Below, in pieces: positions 26,618-36,544 of a stretch of 64,000 bases of DNA (the first letter of the stretch is position 1; each line of letters opens with the position of its first letter). The position numbers were made by a program, and so were the translations under genes. The stretch spans positions 1 through 64,000 of the forward strand of contig NZ_AEYE02000028.1 of the NCBI RefSeq assembly GCF_000298315.2. The letters run 5' to 3'. Source of the DNA: Rhizobium grahamii CCGE 502 (lineage in GTDB: Bacteria > Pseudomonadota > Alphaproteobacteria > Rhizobiales > Rhizobiaceae). The notes beneath the pieces were generated by a model that saw only the letters and a list, made by a program, of their open reading frames with translations, had not been told where the DNA came from and searched no databases.

Positions 26618-27601
26618 TCACTCCGCCGCCCGTGGGTGCGAGACGGTCAAAAGCCTGCCCTGGATCAGCAGCGCTATCGTGCCTATTGCGATTGCCCCGA
26701 CAACGCCGTTCGCAAAGAAGAAAAGGTAAGGCGCCAGCTGGCCTCCGATGCCGTCTCCTCCGCGTGATGCCATCCTCATGGACGCAGAAGCCAATGCAGT
26801 AGTGCCGAGCGTTGCCGCCCAATATGAAGGGGCGAACGGCTGCTTCATGATCCAAGGCACGACGCGAACAAGAAGCGCCACTTGCAGAAGGCAGTAGCCC
26901 AGCAGCCCGTTTGCGAAGAGGTCGGGCGGGCCGGACGTCATGCTCAAGTAGGCGGCACACGCGACCGCAGGCGGAGCCAGAACGATGCCGAGCGTCGGCC
27001 GAAGTGCTGGAGCCATTTCGGGCGCAGTCAGCAGTCGCTGCAGCAGGACGGACTCGGTAGCGGCCCAAGTGAACATCCCGGCGCCGAAAAGCAACTGGGC
27101 GAGGCCCGTGTATCCGAACGAACCGAGGACAAGTGCCGACACGAGAGATCCTGCCACGGTCGGAAGATAGAGGATGGCCGTCGTCGCCTCGTGGTCGCGG
27201 CCGCCGCGCCACATTATCCCGGTCCGCCATGTTGCGAAGAGAATCGAGAAGGCCATGCCAAGAAATAGAAGGACGAGCGCCACCGGATGCGAATATGGTA
27301 GGAGGGCGCGGGCCACGAGCATCGTCGCAACACCTGCAAGGCCGATGAAGCAGCAGTGGATCGGGTGCCCGGCCTCTTCAAGGGCCTCCCCTCTAGCAAA
27401 GATCCATTTGGCGGCGTAGAAGACGCTGATCGTCACCCAGACGACGATCGCGACGACGTTGATCGCCTCGCCGATTATCGCGGGAGAATTCCAGAGTTCG
27501 TGCGCCAGCCGCCAGTCGCCGCCAAGTCCGGCGAGACCCAGGACCATTCCGTACATGCCAGCAGGCACCCTTGGAAAATGGGGATGAACACGTCCTTGCA
27601 T
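26618..27601 (-). CDS. TehA/SLAC1-type exporter (TDT family)
   Basis: An inner-membrane protein of 327 residues with about ten hydrophobic helices. It opens with FPRVPAGMYGMVLGLAGLGG, the characteristic first-helix sequence of tellurite-resistance/dicarboxylate transporter proteins; TRTGIMW-like (WRTGIMWRGG) is also family-like. TehA homologues are anion channels or exporters that can confer resistance to tellurite or quaternary compounds. GGAGG precedes the ATG, which lies 3 bases after the stop of the MBL gene, so the two are co-transcribed. Confidence 0.88.
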   Translation of the reverse strand: MQGRVHPHFPRVPAGMYGMVLGLAGLGGDWRLAHELWNSPAIIGEAINVVAIVVWVTISVFYAAKWIFARGEALEEAGHPIHCCFIGLAGVATMLVARALLPYSHPVALVLLFLGMAFSILFATWRTGIMWRGGRDHEATTAILYLPTVAGSLVSALVLGSFGYTGLAQLLFGAGMFTWAATESVLLQRLLTAPEMAPALRPTLGIVLAPPAVACAAYLSMTSGPPDLFANGLLGYCLLQVALLVRVVPWIMKQPFAPSYWAATLGTTALASASMRMASRGGDGIGGQLAPYLFFFANGVVGAIAIGTIALLIQGRLLTVSHPRAAE

Positions 27602-27604
27602 GGC

Positions 27605-28477
27605 CTAGCCCTCCGCGAACCTGTAGGCGCTGCCATTCCGCTCGACATATCCCACGCCCGGATATTTCCAGTGGTATCCGAGCATCCGAAGTTTCTCGTT
27701 CGACGCCTTGTCGAGCAGCGAAGCCCTGTTCTTTAGGGCGATGTCCGGCTCGGTATCGAAGCCGAAGTGCCATCTCGGGTTCTCGAAGGAAACGACGTTG
27801 TTCGGAATGACATCGCCAGAAATGAGGAGATTTCCATCGCCTGCCAGTTCCAGCGAAATGTGTCCGGGCGTATGTCCCCGAGTGCTCACCACGCTCATGC
27901 CCGGCACGATCTCGTCTCCCGGCTTGACCAGAGTGAGCCTGTCCTTAACGGCGAACAGATCCCGCTGCGCCCCTCGGGCGAACTCATGCAGGGGCTTTGG
28001 CATCGCCGTCTCGTAGTCGGGATTGGTCCAAAACGACCATTCGGCCTCACTGACGTAGTAGTGGGCGTTGGGAAACATCAGCGAGCCGTCGGGTCTCGTC
28101 GTCCCACCCGAATGATCGGGATGAGCGTGGGTAAAGATCACCTTGGTGACGGATTCGAAGTCGACGCCAATAGACGCCAAGTTTTCCGCAAGGCGTCCAT
28201 CGCTCGGCTGAAAGTTCGATCCCGCGCCCGTGTCCACGAGCATGACATCGACGCCGTGGCGGATCAGCGGGACGTTGGTCTGAAGCGGCGCGCTGTCCGC
28301 ATCGCCTCCGAGCCGCCCGAGGATCGTTCCACGCTCGTCGGGTGACGCTTCCGGCATCAGGATGTCCCACGGAAGCGTGATGTAGCCGTCGCTCAGCACA
28401 GTGATGTCGAACCGGCCATGACGGAGCGTGTGAAAGCCCTGCGATAACGACGGAAGGTGTGCACGGTCCGGATTCAT
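27605..28477 (-). CDS. MBL-fold metallohydrolase (lactonase-like)
   Basis: A zinc hydrolase of 290 residues. Seen: the metal motif THAHPDHSGG (HxHxDH), a later metal His in TRGHTPGHISL, and the bridging Asp in LLISGDVIPNN. No signal peptide, so cytoplasmic. Layout and length resemble lactonase or quorum-quenching branches of the family, but also generic MBL hydrolases. GAGGAG precedes the ATG at 28477. It is followed directly by the TehA-type gene. A link to the LuxR-type gene 4 kb away is only speculative. Confidence 0.88.
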   Translation of the reverse strand: MNPDRAHLPSLSQGFHTLRHGRFDITVLSDGYITLPWDILMPEASPDERGTILGRLGGDADSAPLQTNVPLIRHGVDVMLVDTGAGSNFQPSDGRLAENLASIGVDFESVTKVIFTHAHPDHSGGTTRPDGSLMFPNAHYYVSEAEWSFWTNPDYETAMPKPLHEFARGAQRDLFAVKDRLTLVKPGDEIVPGMSVVSTRGHTPGHISLELAGDGNLLISGDVIPNNVVSFENPRWHFGFDTEPDIALKNRASLLDKASNEKLRMLGYHWKYPGVGYVERNGSAYRFAEG

Positions 28478-28827
28478 CAAAGGCTCCTCGCCGCCGTCGG
28501 ACTACTGGCCGCGGCGATGACAGTGTGTTTCCGCACCGACGCGTTGGCGAGTGTGTTCCTGTGAGTTGCGGGGCGTTCTCGCCAGACACTAGCTGTAATA
28601 TTCAACCATGCATCGCGCATTGGGAAGGCGAGCCTGTGTGGCCGATCTTAGGTGACAACGCAGGAAAATCGCGCGTCAAACGCTCGTCAGACGTCAAATT
28701 TGGATGCGATCCCTCCCGTGCTTTCGCTCCGTCCAAATATTCCGCTAAAGGGAGCGTTGTCGTATTTGTGGTCCAGTTCGCGGGACTTATACATCCCGCA
28801 GAACCGACACCGCCCGTTCAATAGACC
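28478..28827. other. Intergenic region between giant kinase and MBL genes
   Basis: About 350 bases, carrying the MBL-gene promoter and the 3' end of the sensor kinase transcript. No recognisable coding sequence and no clear intrinsic terminator. AAATTTGG and AAATATTCCG at 28695-28745 mark a locally A/T-richer patch that could hold promoter elements. Confidence 0.4.
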
Positions 28828-31800
28828 CTACGGAGCCGTTCTGACGACAGCTCCTCCTTTCAAGGTGAAGGAGAAGACGCTTCCTGTCGGCTCGTTCGCC
28901 CTTACCCACAGCGTGCCGCCATGGGCCTCGACGATCGAGCGGCAGATCGACAGACCCATTCCGAGGCCCGCTGTCTTCGTCGTGAAGAAGGCGTCGAAAA
29001 TCTCGTCTCGACGTGACGGGTCGACACCCGGACCGCTGTCCGTCACCGATACCATGATCTTGCCGTCCTCCAGCCGTTCGCTTCGAAGATGCAGGCTGCG
29101 CGGCCCATCCGTCGCCGATCCCATCGCCTCGGCCGCATTGAGGATAAGGTTGAGAACTACCTGCTGCAGCTGGATGCGGTCTCCCACCACAGAACCCGCA
29201 TTGGGATCGAGATCCGTCGCCAGCGATATGCCGTGCCGCTGCAATTCTCCTCGCGTCAGCACGATTACGCCGTCGATCATGCCGTTTATCTCGACGGCCT
29301 CCATCGAGAGCGGCGCCTTCCGCGCGAGCGCCCGGATACTGGCGATGACGTCTCCGGCGCGGTGGCTGTCGCGAATGATGCGTTCGGCCGCCTGGCGGGC
29401 CTCCTCGATTTCCAGCTGGCCTTCGCTCAGCCATTTGAGGCAGGTCGCCGCGTTCATCACGATGGCCATCAGCGGCTGGTTGACTTCATGCGCGATGGAA
29501 GCCGTCAACTCGCCGAGCGCGGTCAGCCTTGCGGCACGCGAGAGATGCTGCTGTGCTTCCTCCATCCGTTTCAGGTCGTCGATATCGATGTTGGTGCCGT
29601 ACCATTTGATGATCGCTCCCTGCTGGTCACGCATTGGTGTCGCGCGTATCAGGAACGAACGGGCGACGCCATCCATGCGGATCATCCGCGCCTCGACCTC
29701 GCCCGCCTCGCCCACACCGAGTACCTCGATCCATTTCGCAACGACCTTGTCGAGGTCGTCTGGATGAATTGCACGCATCCATCCGTTACCGAGGGATTCT
29801 TCAAGCGTAAGCCCGGTGAAGTCGTGCCAACGCTTGTTGAAGCTCAGAAGCGTGCCGTCGATGTCGCTGTTCCAGGCCAGCGCCGGGATCATGTCATAGG
29901 CGAGCCGAAGCTCCTCGGCGGCTCGCCGGGCCTTTTCCTGGGTGTCCTTGGCGGCCTGATAGAGGGCGGCGTTCTCCAGGGAGATCGCCGCCTGTGAGGC
30001 CAGCAACTGGAGGACCGCAACCTGAGCCTGCTTGAACAGGTTGGTGGACAAGCCGTTCTCGAGATAGAGGACGCCGACAAGCTGCTTCTGCTTGACAATC
30101 GGAAGGCAGAGGATGGATGTCGATGGTACATCATGCACGTAAGGGTCTTCGGCGAACGGATGCTCGTTGCCGACGCCATCCAGGATCACGACATCCTGCG
30201 TCCTGGTCACGTAGGCCAGAACCGTCTCCGGCAGCCTTCGCTCAAACGTGTTGAGCTTTACCGATATGCCGTCGTCATAGGTCACGGCCTCGGAGACGAT
30301 CTGCATTTCGCCGTCCTTCGGCAGCAGCAGCAATCCCCTGACTGCGCCGGAATGCTCCACGACGGTCACCATCAGGCGTTCTATTAGGCGATCCAGAACG
30401 ATCTCTCCGGACACCGCCTGAGACATCGCAACGACCGCCGCCATTTCCAGAGGATGATCTTCGGGCTTAGCTATCCCGTTGGACTCGCTCCCTATGCCCG
30501 GATTCTCGTCGTCCAGCCTCCTGACGATCGCAGTCGCACCCCATGCCGAGAAGCATGATCTGGCGTTCTTCAGGAAGCTTTCGGCAGTCGATTTCAGCCC
30601 GAGCGAGCTTGAGAAGCGACCCGCCAGTTCGCTTGCGATCCCCTCGTTCTGGACAAAGCCGTGCTGCCGGGCGGAAGCGATCGCCTTCTCGTAGAGTTCG
30701 AGGGCGTCGATCGACCTGTTTTCCAGCCGTGCCATCTCCGCCGAAAGCAGGAAGGCCCGATTGCCGAAGTTCTCGGGACTGCTCTTGGCCCAGATGTCGA
30801 CATGGAGCTGGTGAAGCCGCAATGCCTCGACGTGCGCGTCACGACCCCTGTCGTCGGATCGAGAAGCGGCCGCCGCGTGTGCGAGAGCGCTGTAGAAGTG
30901 GAACTCTGCGATTTCGACGAACGACTTCGCACTTCTGTTGGAAGCGGCTTCCCGCGATGCCGCCAGTGCTCCGACGTAGTCTCCCGCCAGATAGCGCGCC
31001 ACGATCCGCTGGATCCAGTACCACGCATGGACCAGTTTCAGGCGCTCCCCTGCTTCGACCAGATAGGCCTCGAACGCCGCGGGGACCGGAAGGGCGGGAT
31101 CAGGCTGTTCGATGCCACGGAGTTCCCGGATATGAAGGAGCTGTCCTGCAGCCGCGTCGGCCGCCAGCGAAAATCCCGTCTTGCTGGCAGCTTCCAGGAA
31201 CTGCTGCGCGTCCCGTTGGGCGGCTTCCAGATCGACACCGCGGATAAGAAGATGCGCAACTAGCGCTTCTCCTGGCGCAACGCTGAAGACCAGATCTGCC
31301 CCGGCGACCGCTGTCGCCATTGCCTGACGGGAATACTTCTCCGAGATCGATAGATGCCGGGTCCAGGGCACGCAAAAGCAACCGTAGCAAGCGTAGACGC
31401 GAGCCTTGAAGCGATCCATTGCATGGCGCTCCACCAGCTCCAGCCCCAGCCTGCCGAACTGTCCGCCGGACGCGTAGTCGCCCGATCTCAGACCAAGCGG
31501 AATGATGACCGAGACGTAGGCATAGCAGGAAGCGTCGCAGTTGCCGTGGCGGAGGCTGAGCGACACCATCTGCAGGTAGATCAGCTCCTCCAGGTTTCCG
31601 TCCGTGACGATGGCAGGGAGGATAGTGTACGCGAGCACTTCCATCGCGGCGAGCCAGTCGCGGTCCTCCATCCGCGGAAGGTGGACTAGCTGATCAATGG
31701 ATCGCCCCGCCAGCCGTTCGTAGAGATGGTCGATGCCCGCGCGGACCTCGGCGTCGCTTGGATGCGCGGACCACTCGATCCCGAAGTCGCGCAGGTACTC

Positions 31801-34293
31801 GAGCGCCACCTCCACCGCCTTGTCCTGGTCTCCGAGCGTCAGATAGAGGGACGACCGGAGGCCAACCACCGCACCGCGGTCGACTGCATTCTCCGCCTTG
31901 GCGGCAAGGTGGACTAAATGGGCTTCCGCAACCTCGTTCTCGCCTGACAGATACTCGCACTCGGCGCTCTCGAGCTCGAGTGGAAATCTGATTGAGTAAC
32001 GCTCCCATCCAGCCTTCTCGATCAGGCTCAGGCCCGTCTTGAGATATTTGAGGGCGGAACGGTATGCGACAGATGCCTTGGCGCGCCTGCCTGCTTCGAG
32101 GAAAAGTTCGGCGATCCTCTCGAGTCTGTGGGGATCGACCGCCTGGTCGAGGCCCCGCCCGAGCTGGTCAGCCACCTCGAAGATATGCTTCTTCAGCGCG
32201 CCCGGCGGCAGCTTTTCCATCAGCGCGGAGCCGATCCGAAAATGAATCTCCGGCCTCTCGGCCTCCGGCACCATGCGGTACGCGGCTTCCTGGACCCGGT
32301 CGTGCACAAGCACGAAGTCGTCGTCGGAGCGCAGCAGCAGTCCCCCTTCGACGGCCTCCCACAGAATGCCGACGACCTCCTGCCTCGGCTTGGCTGTGAT
32401 CAGCGAAAGGATAGTCGCGGAAGTGCCGTTCCCGAGACATGCCATCAGCTTGACCATCTCGAGAGCACGGAGCGGAAGCCTGCCCAGCTTGGAGACCACG
32501 AGATCTGCGACGTTGTCAGTGATCTTCGTCGCGCGGATCCTGTTCTCGTCCCATCTCCATTTCGTGGTCTCGTGGTCGTAGGAGAGCGCTCCTTCGAGAT
32601 CGAGGGCTTCTATGAAATGAAGAACAAAGAACGGGTTTCCGCCCGTCTTCTGTTGCACGAGCTTCGCCAGCCGCGCGACCGACGGGACGTCGTTCCCAAG
32701 CATGTCGGCCAGAAGGTGTCTGATTTCGCCCTCGTCCAGCGGGCCAAGCCGCAGTTCGTCATAACGGCAGCTTCCGGCCTTGAAGGCATCGCGCGCATTG
32801 TTCAGCGGATGCCCACGAGGCACCTCGTCGTCGCGGTAGGCGCAAATGAGCATGAGATTTGCGACGTCCTCGTCCACGGTGATCCTTGCGAGCAGATCAA
32901 GCGTGGGGATGTCCAGCCATTGCACGTCATCTATGAACAGGACGAGCGGATTGTCCGGCCGCGCAAATACCTGAATAAAACGGCTGAAGACGAGATTGAA
33001 GCGGGACTTCGCTTCGTGGGGCGGCATGTCGGGAGCCGGAGGCTGCTCGCCGATCACCAGCGCAAGTTCCGGAATGAGGTTGATCGTCAATTGCGCGTTC
33101 GGACCGAGGGCCTCGCTCAGCGCCAACCGCCAGCGCCCCAGTTCCGCCTCGCCCGCACCGAGGATCTGACGTACAAGTCCGCGGAATGCCTGCGCTATCG
33201 TGGCGTAGGGGATGTCGCGCGTGTACTGGTCGAACTTCCCGGCTGCAAACAAGCATCCGCTGAACGGGATCGACTTGCGCAGTTCTCGAATAAGCGACGA
33301 CTTCCCGACGCCTGCGGGACCGGAGACGAGAGCTACAGCCTTTCCACCCGGCGATCTGGCGACCTCGAACGACTCGAGAAGAGTGCGTATTTCCAGAGAG
33401 CGCCCATAGAGCTTGTCCGGAACCTGGAGGTGCCGCAGGGCGTCTGCTGTTGCCACGTCGAACTCCTCGACGCGTCCCGTCGAGGCAAAACTGCCGAGAC
33501 ACCGCCTGAGATCGCTTTCGAGGCCCGCAGCCGTCTGATAGCGGTCGTCGGGGTTCTTGCTGAGGAGCTTGAGTACGATCGACTGGACGACAGGCGGAAT
33601 GGCATCGTGCCGCTCCCTCGGAGGTATTGGTCGGCGGGCGACGTGGGAATGGATCCATTCCATTGCGTCCACCGCCATGAACGGAAGTTCGCCCGTGAGC
33701 ATCTGATAGAAGACGATGCCAAGGGAATAGAGATCGCTCCGCTCGTCGACGGGCTCCTTCATTCGCCCTGTCTGTTCGGGGGACACATATGGCAGCGAGT
33801 CCGCCATGCCACGCGCTGTGGCGGGCAGCTCGGGCACTCTCGTCTGGGAGCCCGCCTTTCCGAAGCCGAGCAGCCGAACCGCTCCCAAGTCGTCTGCAAG
33901 AAAGCGGTCTGGGCGAAGATCCTTGTGGATCAGGCCCCGTTCGTGAACCTGTCTCACCGCTGCGGCCGCGTTCGTGGCAACGGCGAGAAATCGGCCCAGC
34001 TCGAATGGACGTCCCAGTTCGGCAGTCAGCGGCAGCCCGCCCTGATCCTGCAGCACCAGGAACTCCCGGCCATCGTGACGTTCGAGTGACAGAGGAGTTG
34101 CCGCCCACTTTTCATCGAGGCGGCCGGCGAGAGACAGCATGTATTCGAAGCGTGGATGGCATTCGCTGACAGTGTCCGGAGAAGCGGCCGTGACCAGTAG
34201 GAGCGGAGCGCCGCCGTCGCTGGACGTGCCCCGATAAAGCGCGCTGACAGCGTCCTCGCGAAGCAAATGCATCTGGTAACGGGACAGGTCCAT
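28828..34293 (-). CDS. Giant hybrid sensor: kinase-like + AAA ATPase + GAF + PAS + histidine kinase
   Basis: A signalling protein of 1,821 residues. Residues 1-270 are a Ser/Thr-kinase-like domain with HKDLRPDRFL (123-132), but GFG replaces DFG (143-145). Residues about 295-600 are a predicted AAA ATPase with P-loop GPAGVGKS (325-332) and Walker B LVLFIDDVQWLD. Then comes a long helical TPR-like region, GAF (about 1290-1455), PAS (about 1460-1590), the phospho-acceptor SIAHEVNQP (His near 1602) and a HATPase domain with DSGPGVD and GLGMGLS. It lacks a receiver and membrane helices. GGAG precedes the ATG. No cognate regulator is adjacent; the FixJ proteins at 45 kb are candidates. Confidence 0.93.
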   Translation of the reverse strand: MDLSRYQMHLLREDAVSALYRGTSSDGGAPLLLVTAASPDTVSECHPRFEYMLSLAGRLDEKWAATPLSLERHDGREFLVLQDQGGLPLTAELGRPFELGRFLAVATNAAAAVRQVHERGLIHKDLRPDRFLADDLGAVRLLGFGKAGSQTRVPELPATARGMADSLPYVSPEQTGRMKEPVDERSDLYSLGIVFYQMLTGELPFMAVDAMEWIHSHVARRPIPPRERHDAIPPVVQSIVLKLLSKNPDDRYQTAAGLESDLRRCLGSFASTGRVEEFDVATADALRHLQVPDKLYGRSLEIRTLLESFEVARSPGGKAVALVSGPAGVGKSSLIRELRKSIPFSGCLFAAGKFDQYTRDIPYATIAQAFRGLVRQILGAGEAELGRWRLALSEALGPNAQLTINLIPELALVIGEQPPAPDMPPHEAKSRFNLVFSRFIQVFARPDNPLVLFIDDVQWLDIPTLDLLARITVDEDVANLMLICAYRDDEVPRGHPLNNARDAFKAGSCRYDELRLGPLDEGEIRHLLADMLGNDVPSVARLAKLVQQKTGGNPFFVLHFIEALDLEGALSYDHETTKWRWDENRIRATKITDNVADLVVSKLGRLPLRALEMVKLMACLGNGTSATILSLITAKPRQEVVGILWEAVEGGLLLRSDDDFVLVHDRVQEAAYRMVPEAERPEIHFRIGSALMEKLPPGALKKHIFEVADQLGRGLDQAVDPHRLERIAELFLEAGRRAKASVAYRSALKYLKTGLSLIEKAGWERYSIRFPLELESAECEYLSGENEVAEAHLVHLAAKAENAVDRGAVVGLRSSLYLTLGDQDKAVEVALEYLRDFGIEWSAHPSDAEVRAGIDHLYERLAGRSIDQLVHLPRMEDRDWLAAMEVLAYTILPAIVTDGNLEELIYLQMVSLSLRHGNCDASCYAYVSVIIPLGLRSGDYASGGQFGRLGLELVERHAMDRFKARVYACYGCFCVPWTRHLSISEKYSRQAMATAVAGADLVFSVAPGEALVAHLLIRGVDLEAAQRDAQQFLEAASKTGFSLAADAAAGQLLHIRELRGIEQPDPALPVPAAFEAYLVEAGERLKLVHAWYWIQRIVARYLAGDYVGALAASREAASNRSAKSFVEIAEFHFYSALAHAAAASRSDDRGRDAHVEALRLHQLHVDIWAKSSPENFGNRAFLLSAEMARLENRSIDALELYEKAIASARQHGFVQNEGIASELAGRFSSSLGLKSTAESFLKNARSCFSAWGATAIVRRLDDENPGIGSESNGIAKPEDHPLEMAAVVAMSQAVSGEIVLDRLIERLMVTVVEHSGAVRGLLLLPKDGEMQIVSEAVTYDDGISVKLNTFERRLPETVLAYVTRTQDVVILDGVGNEHPFAEDPYVHDVPSTSILCLPIVKQKQLVGVLYLENGLSTNLFKQAQVAVLQLLASQAAISLENAALYQAAKDTQEKARRAAEELRLAYDMIPALAWNSDIDGTLLSFNKRWHDFTGLTLEESLGNGWMRAIHPDDLDKVVAKWIEVLGVGEAGEVEARMIRMDGVARSFLIRATPMRDQQGAIIKWYGTNIDIDDLKRMEEAQQHLSRAARLTALGELTASIAHEVNQPLMAIVMNAATCLKWLSEGQLEIEEARQAAERIIRDSHRAGDVIASIRALARKAPLSMEAVEINGMIDGVIVLTRGELQRHGISLATDLDPNAGSVVGDRIQLQQVVLNLILNAAEAMGSATDGPRSLHLRSERLEDGKIMVSVTDSGPGVDPSRRDEIFDAFFTTKTAGLGMGLSICRSIVEAHGGTLWVRANEPTGSVFSFTLKGGAVVRTAP

Positions 34294-34424
34294 CACGAAG
34301 CTCCGTATGCCAACGGCTGAGGCCGCTCGTGATCCTAAACTATTTTTACAGGGGCGCCATCGTGGTCGGTTCGACGGTCATCGAGAAGGCCGGCCTGACA
34401 TCCGGCCTCGCAACTTGCTTCCGG

Positions 34425-35399
34425 CTACGCCTTGATGAAGGCAAGGATGTCGGGGTTCAGGACGTCCGGGTTCGTCGAAAGCATCCCGTGCGGATAGCCC
34501 TCGTACGTCTTCAGCGTCGCGTTCTTCAGAAGCTTTGCCGACAGCGGCCCGGCGTCGGCGTAGGGCACGACCTGGTCATCGGTGCCGTGCATAACGAGGA
34601 ACGGAATCTCGATTTTCTTCAGGTCTTCGGTGAAGTCGGTCTCCGACCAGGCCTTGATGCATTCGTAGTGCGCGTTTGCGGCGCCCATCATGCCCTGGTG
34701 CCACCAGTTGTTGATCAAACCCTGCGAGACTTTCGCATTGGGTCTGTTGAAGCCGTAGAACGGCCCGGTCGGCACGTCGATATAGAACTGCGCCCTGTTG
34801 TCGGCGAGCGCCTTCCGGAGGCCGTCGAAAACCTCGATCGGGAGACCTCCGGGGTTCTTGTCCGATTTGACCATGACCGGAGGCACGGCAGCGACGATCA
34901 CCGCCTTCTTGACGCGGCCGGGTTTGGCGCGGGCAACGTAGTGCACGACCTCCCCGCCCCCGGTCGAATGACCGACGTGGATCGCGTTCTTCAGATCGAG
35001 CGCTTCGACCACCTCGGCGACGTCCGCGGCGTAGGTGTCCATCTCGTGACCGCTGCGGCTGTGGGAGGACCGCCCGTGACCGCGTCGGTCGTGTGCGATG
35101 ACCCGGTAACCTTGGGCGATGAAGAACAACATTTGATTGTCCCAGTCGTCGCTGCTGAGTGGCCAACCATGGTGGAACACGATGACCTGCGCATCCTTCG
35201 GGCCCCAGTCCTTGTAGAAGATTTCGGTTCCGTCCTTCACTTTCACAGTACCCATGAACTTGTGCTCCGTTGCGGGTGATGGTTTCTGTTTCGTGGCTGC
35301 TTCGACGGCCGTCGTTGGCAGTGCAAGGGCGAGCACAACTGCCGATCCGGCGATCATCGCGTCCCGTCTGGTAATCGAAACATCCGGCTTGAATGTCAT
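34425..35399 (-). CDS. Tat-exported alpha/beta hydrolase (non-haem chloroperoxidase/arylesterase-like)
   Basis: 324 residues. The N-terminus ITRRDAMIAGSAVVLALALP is a twin-arginine-type signal. The fold shows FHHGWPLSSDDWDNQM (oxyanion region), HDRRGHGRS, the nucleophile GHSTGGGEVVHYVAR, the acid in MHGTDDQVVP and the His in YEGYPHGM. This pattern is that of cofactor-free chloroperoxidases and aryl esterases, which use Ser-Asp-His. The gene closes a leftward run of small stress-type enzymes. Export through Tat places it in the periplasm. Natural substrate unknown. Confidence 0.9.
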   Translation of the reverse strand: MTFKPDVSITRRDAMIAGSAVVLALALPTTAVEAATKQKPSPATEHKFMGTVKVKDGTEIFYKDWGPKDAQVIVFHHGWPLSSDDWDNQMLFFIAQGYRVIAHDRRGHGRSSHSRSGHEMDTYAADVAEVVEALDLKNAIHVGHSTGGGEVVHYVARAKPGRVKKAVIVAAVPPVMVKSDKNPGGLPIEVFDGLRKALADNRAQFYIDVPTGPFYGFNRPNAKVSQGLINNWWHQGMMGAANAHYECIKAWSETDFTEDLKKIEIPFLVMHGTDDQVVPYADAGPLSAKLLKNATLKTYEGYPHGMLSTNPDVLNPDILAFIKA

Positions 35400-35433
35400 G
35401 CGCTGAACCTCCGAATTGCGGGTGTCTATTTCC

Positions 35434-36051
35434 TCAAGCGGGCGCAGCTACGCCGACTGCGGTCTTGGCGAAAGGCACGAAGCCAGGGAGAGACTCGACC
35501 CGGCACAGCCATGACTGGACATTCGGATAGATGGTCAGATCGATCCCTCCTTCGGGCGCCCGCGCCACGTAACCGTACACGGCCAGATCCGCGAGCGATG
35601 GAGAGGACGCTGCGAGCCAGTTCCTGGTCTCCAGCTCATCGTCCAGAACCTTCAGGAGCGCATAGGATCTCGACAGCACTTCCTCGGGAACAGCCTTCGG
35701 CCCAGAAATCCGAATCCTTCGCGCTGTGGCGACGCCGTATGCCACCTCGCCTGCTGCGACCGAGAGCCAGCGCTGAACGGCCGCGGCTCCCAAGGGATCT
35801 TCAGGAAGCCAGTCGTCGCGTGCGAGTTTCTTGGCGAGATAGATCAGGATCGCGTTCGAGTCCGCGAGAACGGTGTCGCCGTCCTTGAGAACTGGCACCT
35901 GGCCGAACCTGTTCATCTTCAGGAACTCGTTCGTCTTTTGCTCGCCTCGGAGGATGTCCACCTCGACGAGTTCGAACGTCTCGTTCACGAGCGTAAGGAA
36001 GAGCCTGACCCGATGCGAGTGGCCGGATAGCGGATGGTAGAAGAGCTGCAT
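35434..36051 (-). CDS. Glutathione S-transferase
   Basis: A cytosolic protein of 205 residues. The N-terminal thioredoxin-like domain has MQLFYHPLSGHSHRVRLFL with the active-site Ser/His region, the cis-Pro as FGQVPVLKDGD, and ADSNAILIYLAKK, which binds the glutamyl part of glutathione. An all-helical C-terminal domain has ASSPSLADLAVYGYV. I chose the ATG at 36051 because GGAG lies 6 bases upstream; an in-frame start exists at 36078. It probably detoxifies electrophiles along with the neighbouring enzymes. Confidence 0.92.
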   Translation of the reverse strand: MQLFYHPLSGHSHRVRLFLTLVNETFELVEVDILRGEQKTNEFLKMNRFGQVPVLKDGDTVLADSNAILIYLAKKLARDDWLPEDPLGAAAVQRWLSVAAGEVAYGVATARRIRISGPKAVPEEVLSRSYALLKVLDDELETRNWLAASSPSLADLAVYGYVARAPEGGIDLTIYPNVQSWLCRVESLPGFVPFAKTAVGVAAPA

Positions 36052-36139
36052 TCCGGTCTCCAATATTGAAGAAGCCAATGTTGCCTCTTGATTTGGAGTA
36101 TTCCGCTTTGGTACGTCGCGGTCTTTCCTAATCGTCAGA

Positions 36140-36532
36140 TCAGCGGCAGCTCGAAATGCAGCCCGCCTCGGCTATCGTCCGTTGGGCGCTGTCGAAGCGT
36201 GCCGCGTCCGGGCCTTTCACGCCGAGGGCTTCGAACATCTCCGCCAGGGGGTGGTATGCAATCGCGGCACGGTCTCCGGGAAGCTCCCTGATGAGAAGGC
36301 GCAGTGGTAGGTCAAGAGCCGTCAAGGGCGCGTCCGTCATCACTGGTGTGCCGACCTTCGGGCTGCCGTAGATCAGAACGCGCGTCTCCGGCATCGACAG
36401 CCCGTTTTCGCGAGCCGCATCCGCATGATCGATTTCCGCGAAGATGGTCAATCCGGCTTTTCCGATGGCAATCTTGATCGCCTCCAGCGCCTCGTCGAAA
36501 GTATGCGTCGAACGGTGTTCGATCGGCTTCAT
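36140..36532 (-). CDS. DUF302 domain protein
   Basis: 130 residues, matching the DUF302 fold along its length: FDEALEAIKIAIGKAGLTIF, EIDHADAARENGL, VLIYGSPKVGTPVM and the closing PLRLLIRE region. Family members are small cytoplasmic or periplasmic proteins of unknown function, often near stress or metal genes. AGGAGG precedes the ATG, 12 bases after the DUF983 gene, so co-transcription is likely. A CISSC-like end (GCISSCR) gives it two cysteines close together. Confidence 0.88.
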   Translation of the reverse strand: MKPIEHRSTHTFDEALEAIKIAIGKAGLTIFAEIDHADAARENGLSMPETRVLIYGSPKVGTPVMTDAPLTALDLPLRLLIRELPGDRAAIAYHPLAEMFEALGVKGPDAARFDSAQRTIAEAGCISSCR

Positions 36533-36544
36533 GAAAGACCTCCT

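Noticed and set aside
32128-34089. Long open frame (653 codons) on the plus strand
   Set aside because: It is antisense to the giant sensor kinase, whose domains are clear; high GC keeps the opposite frame open.
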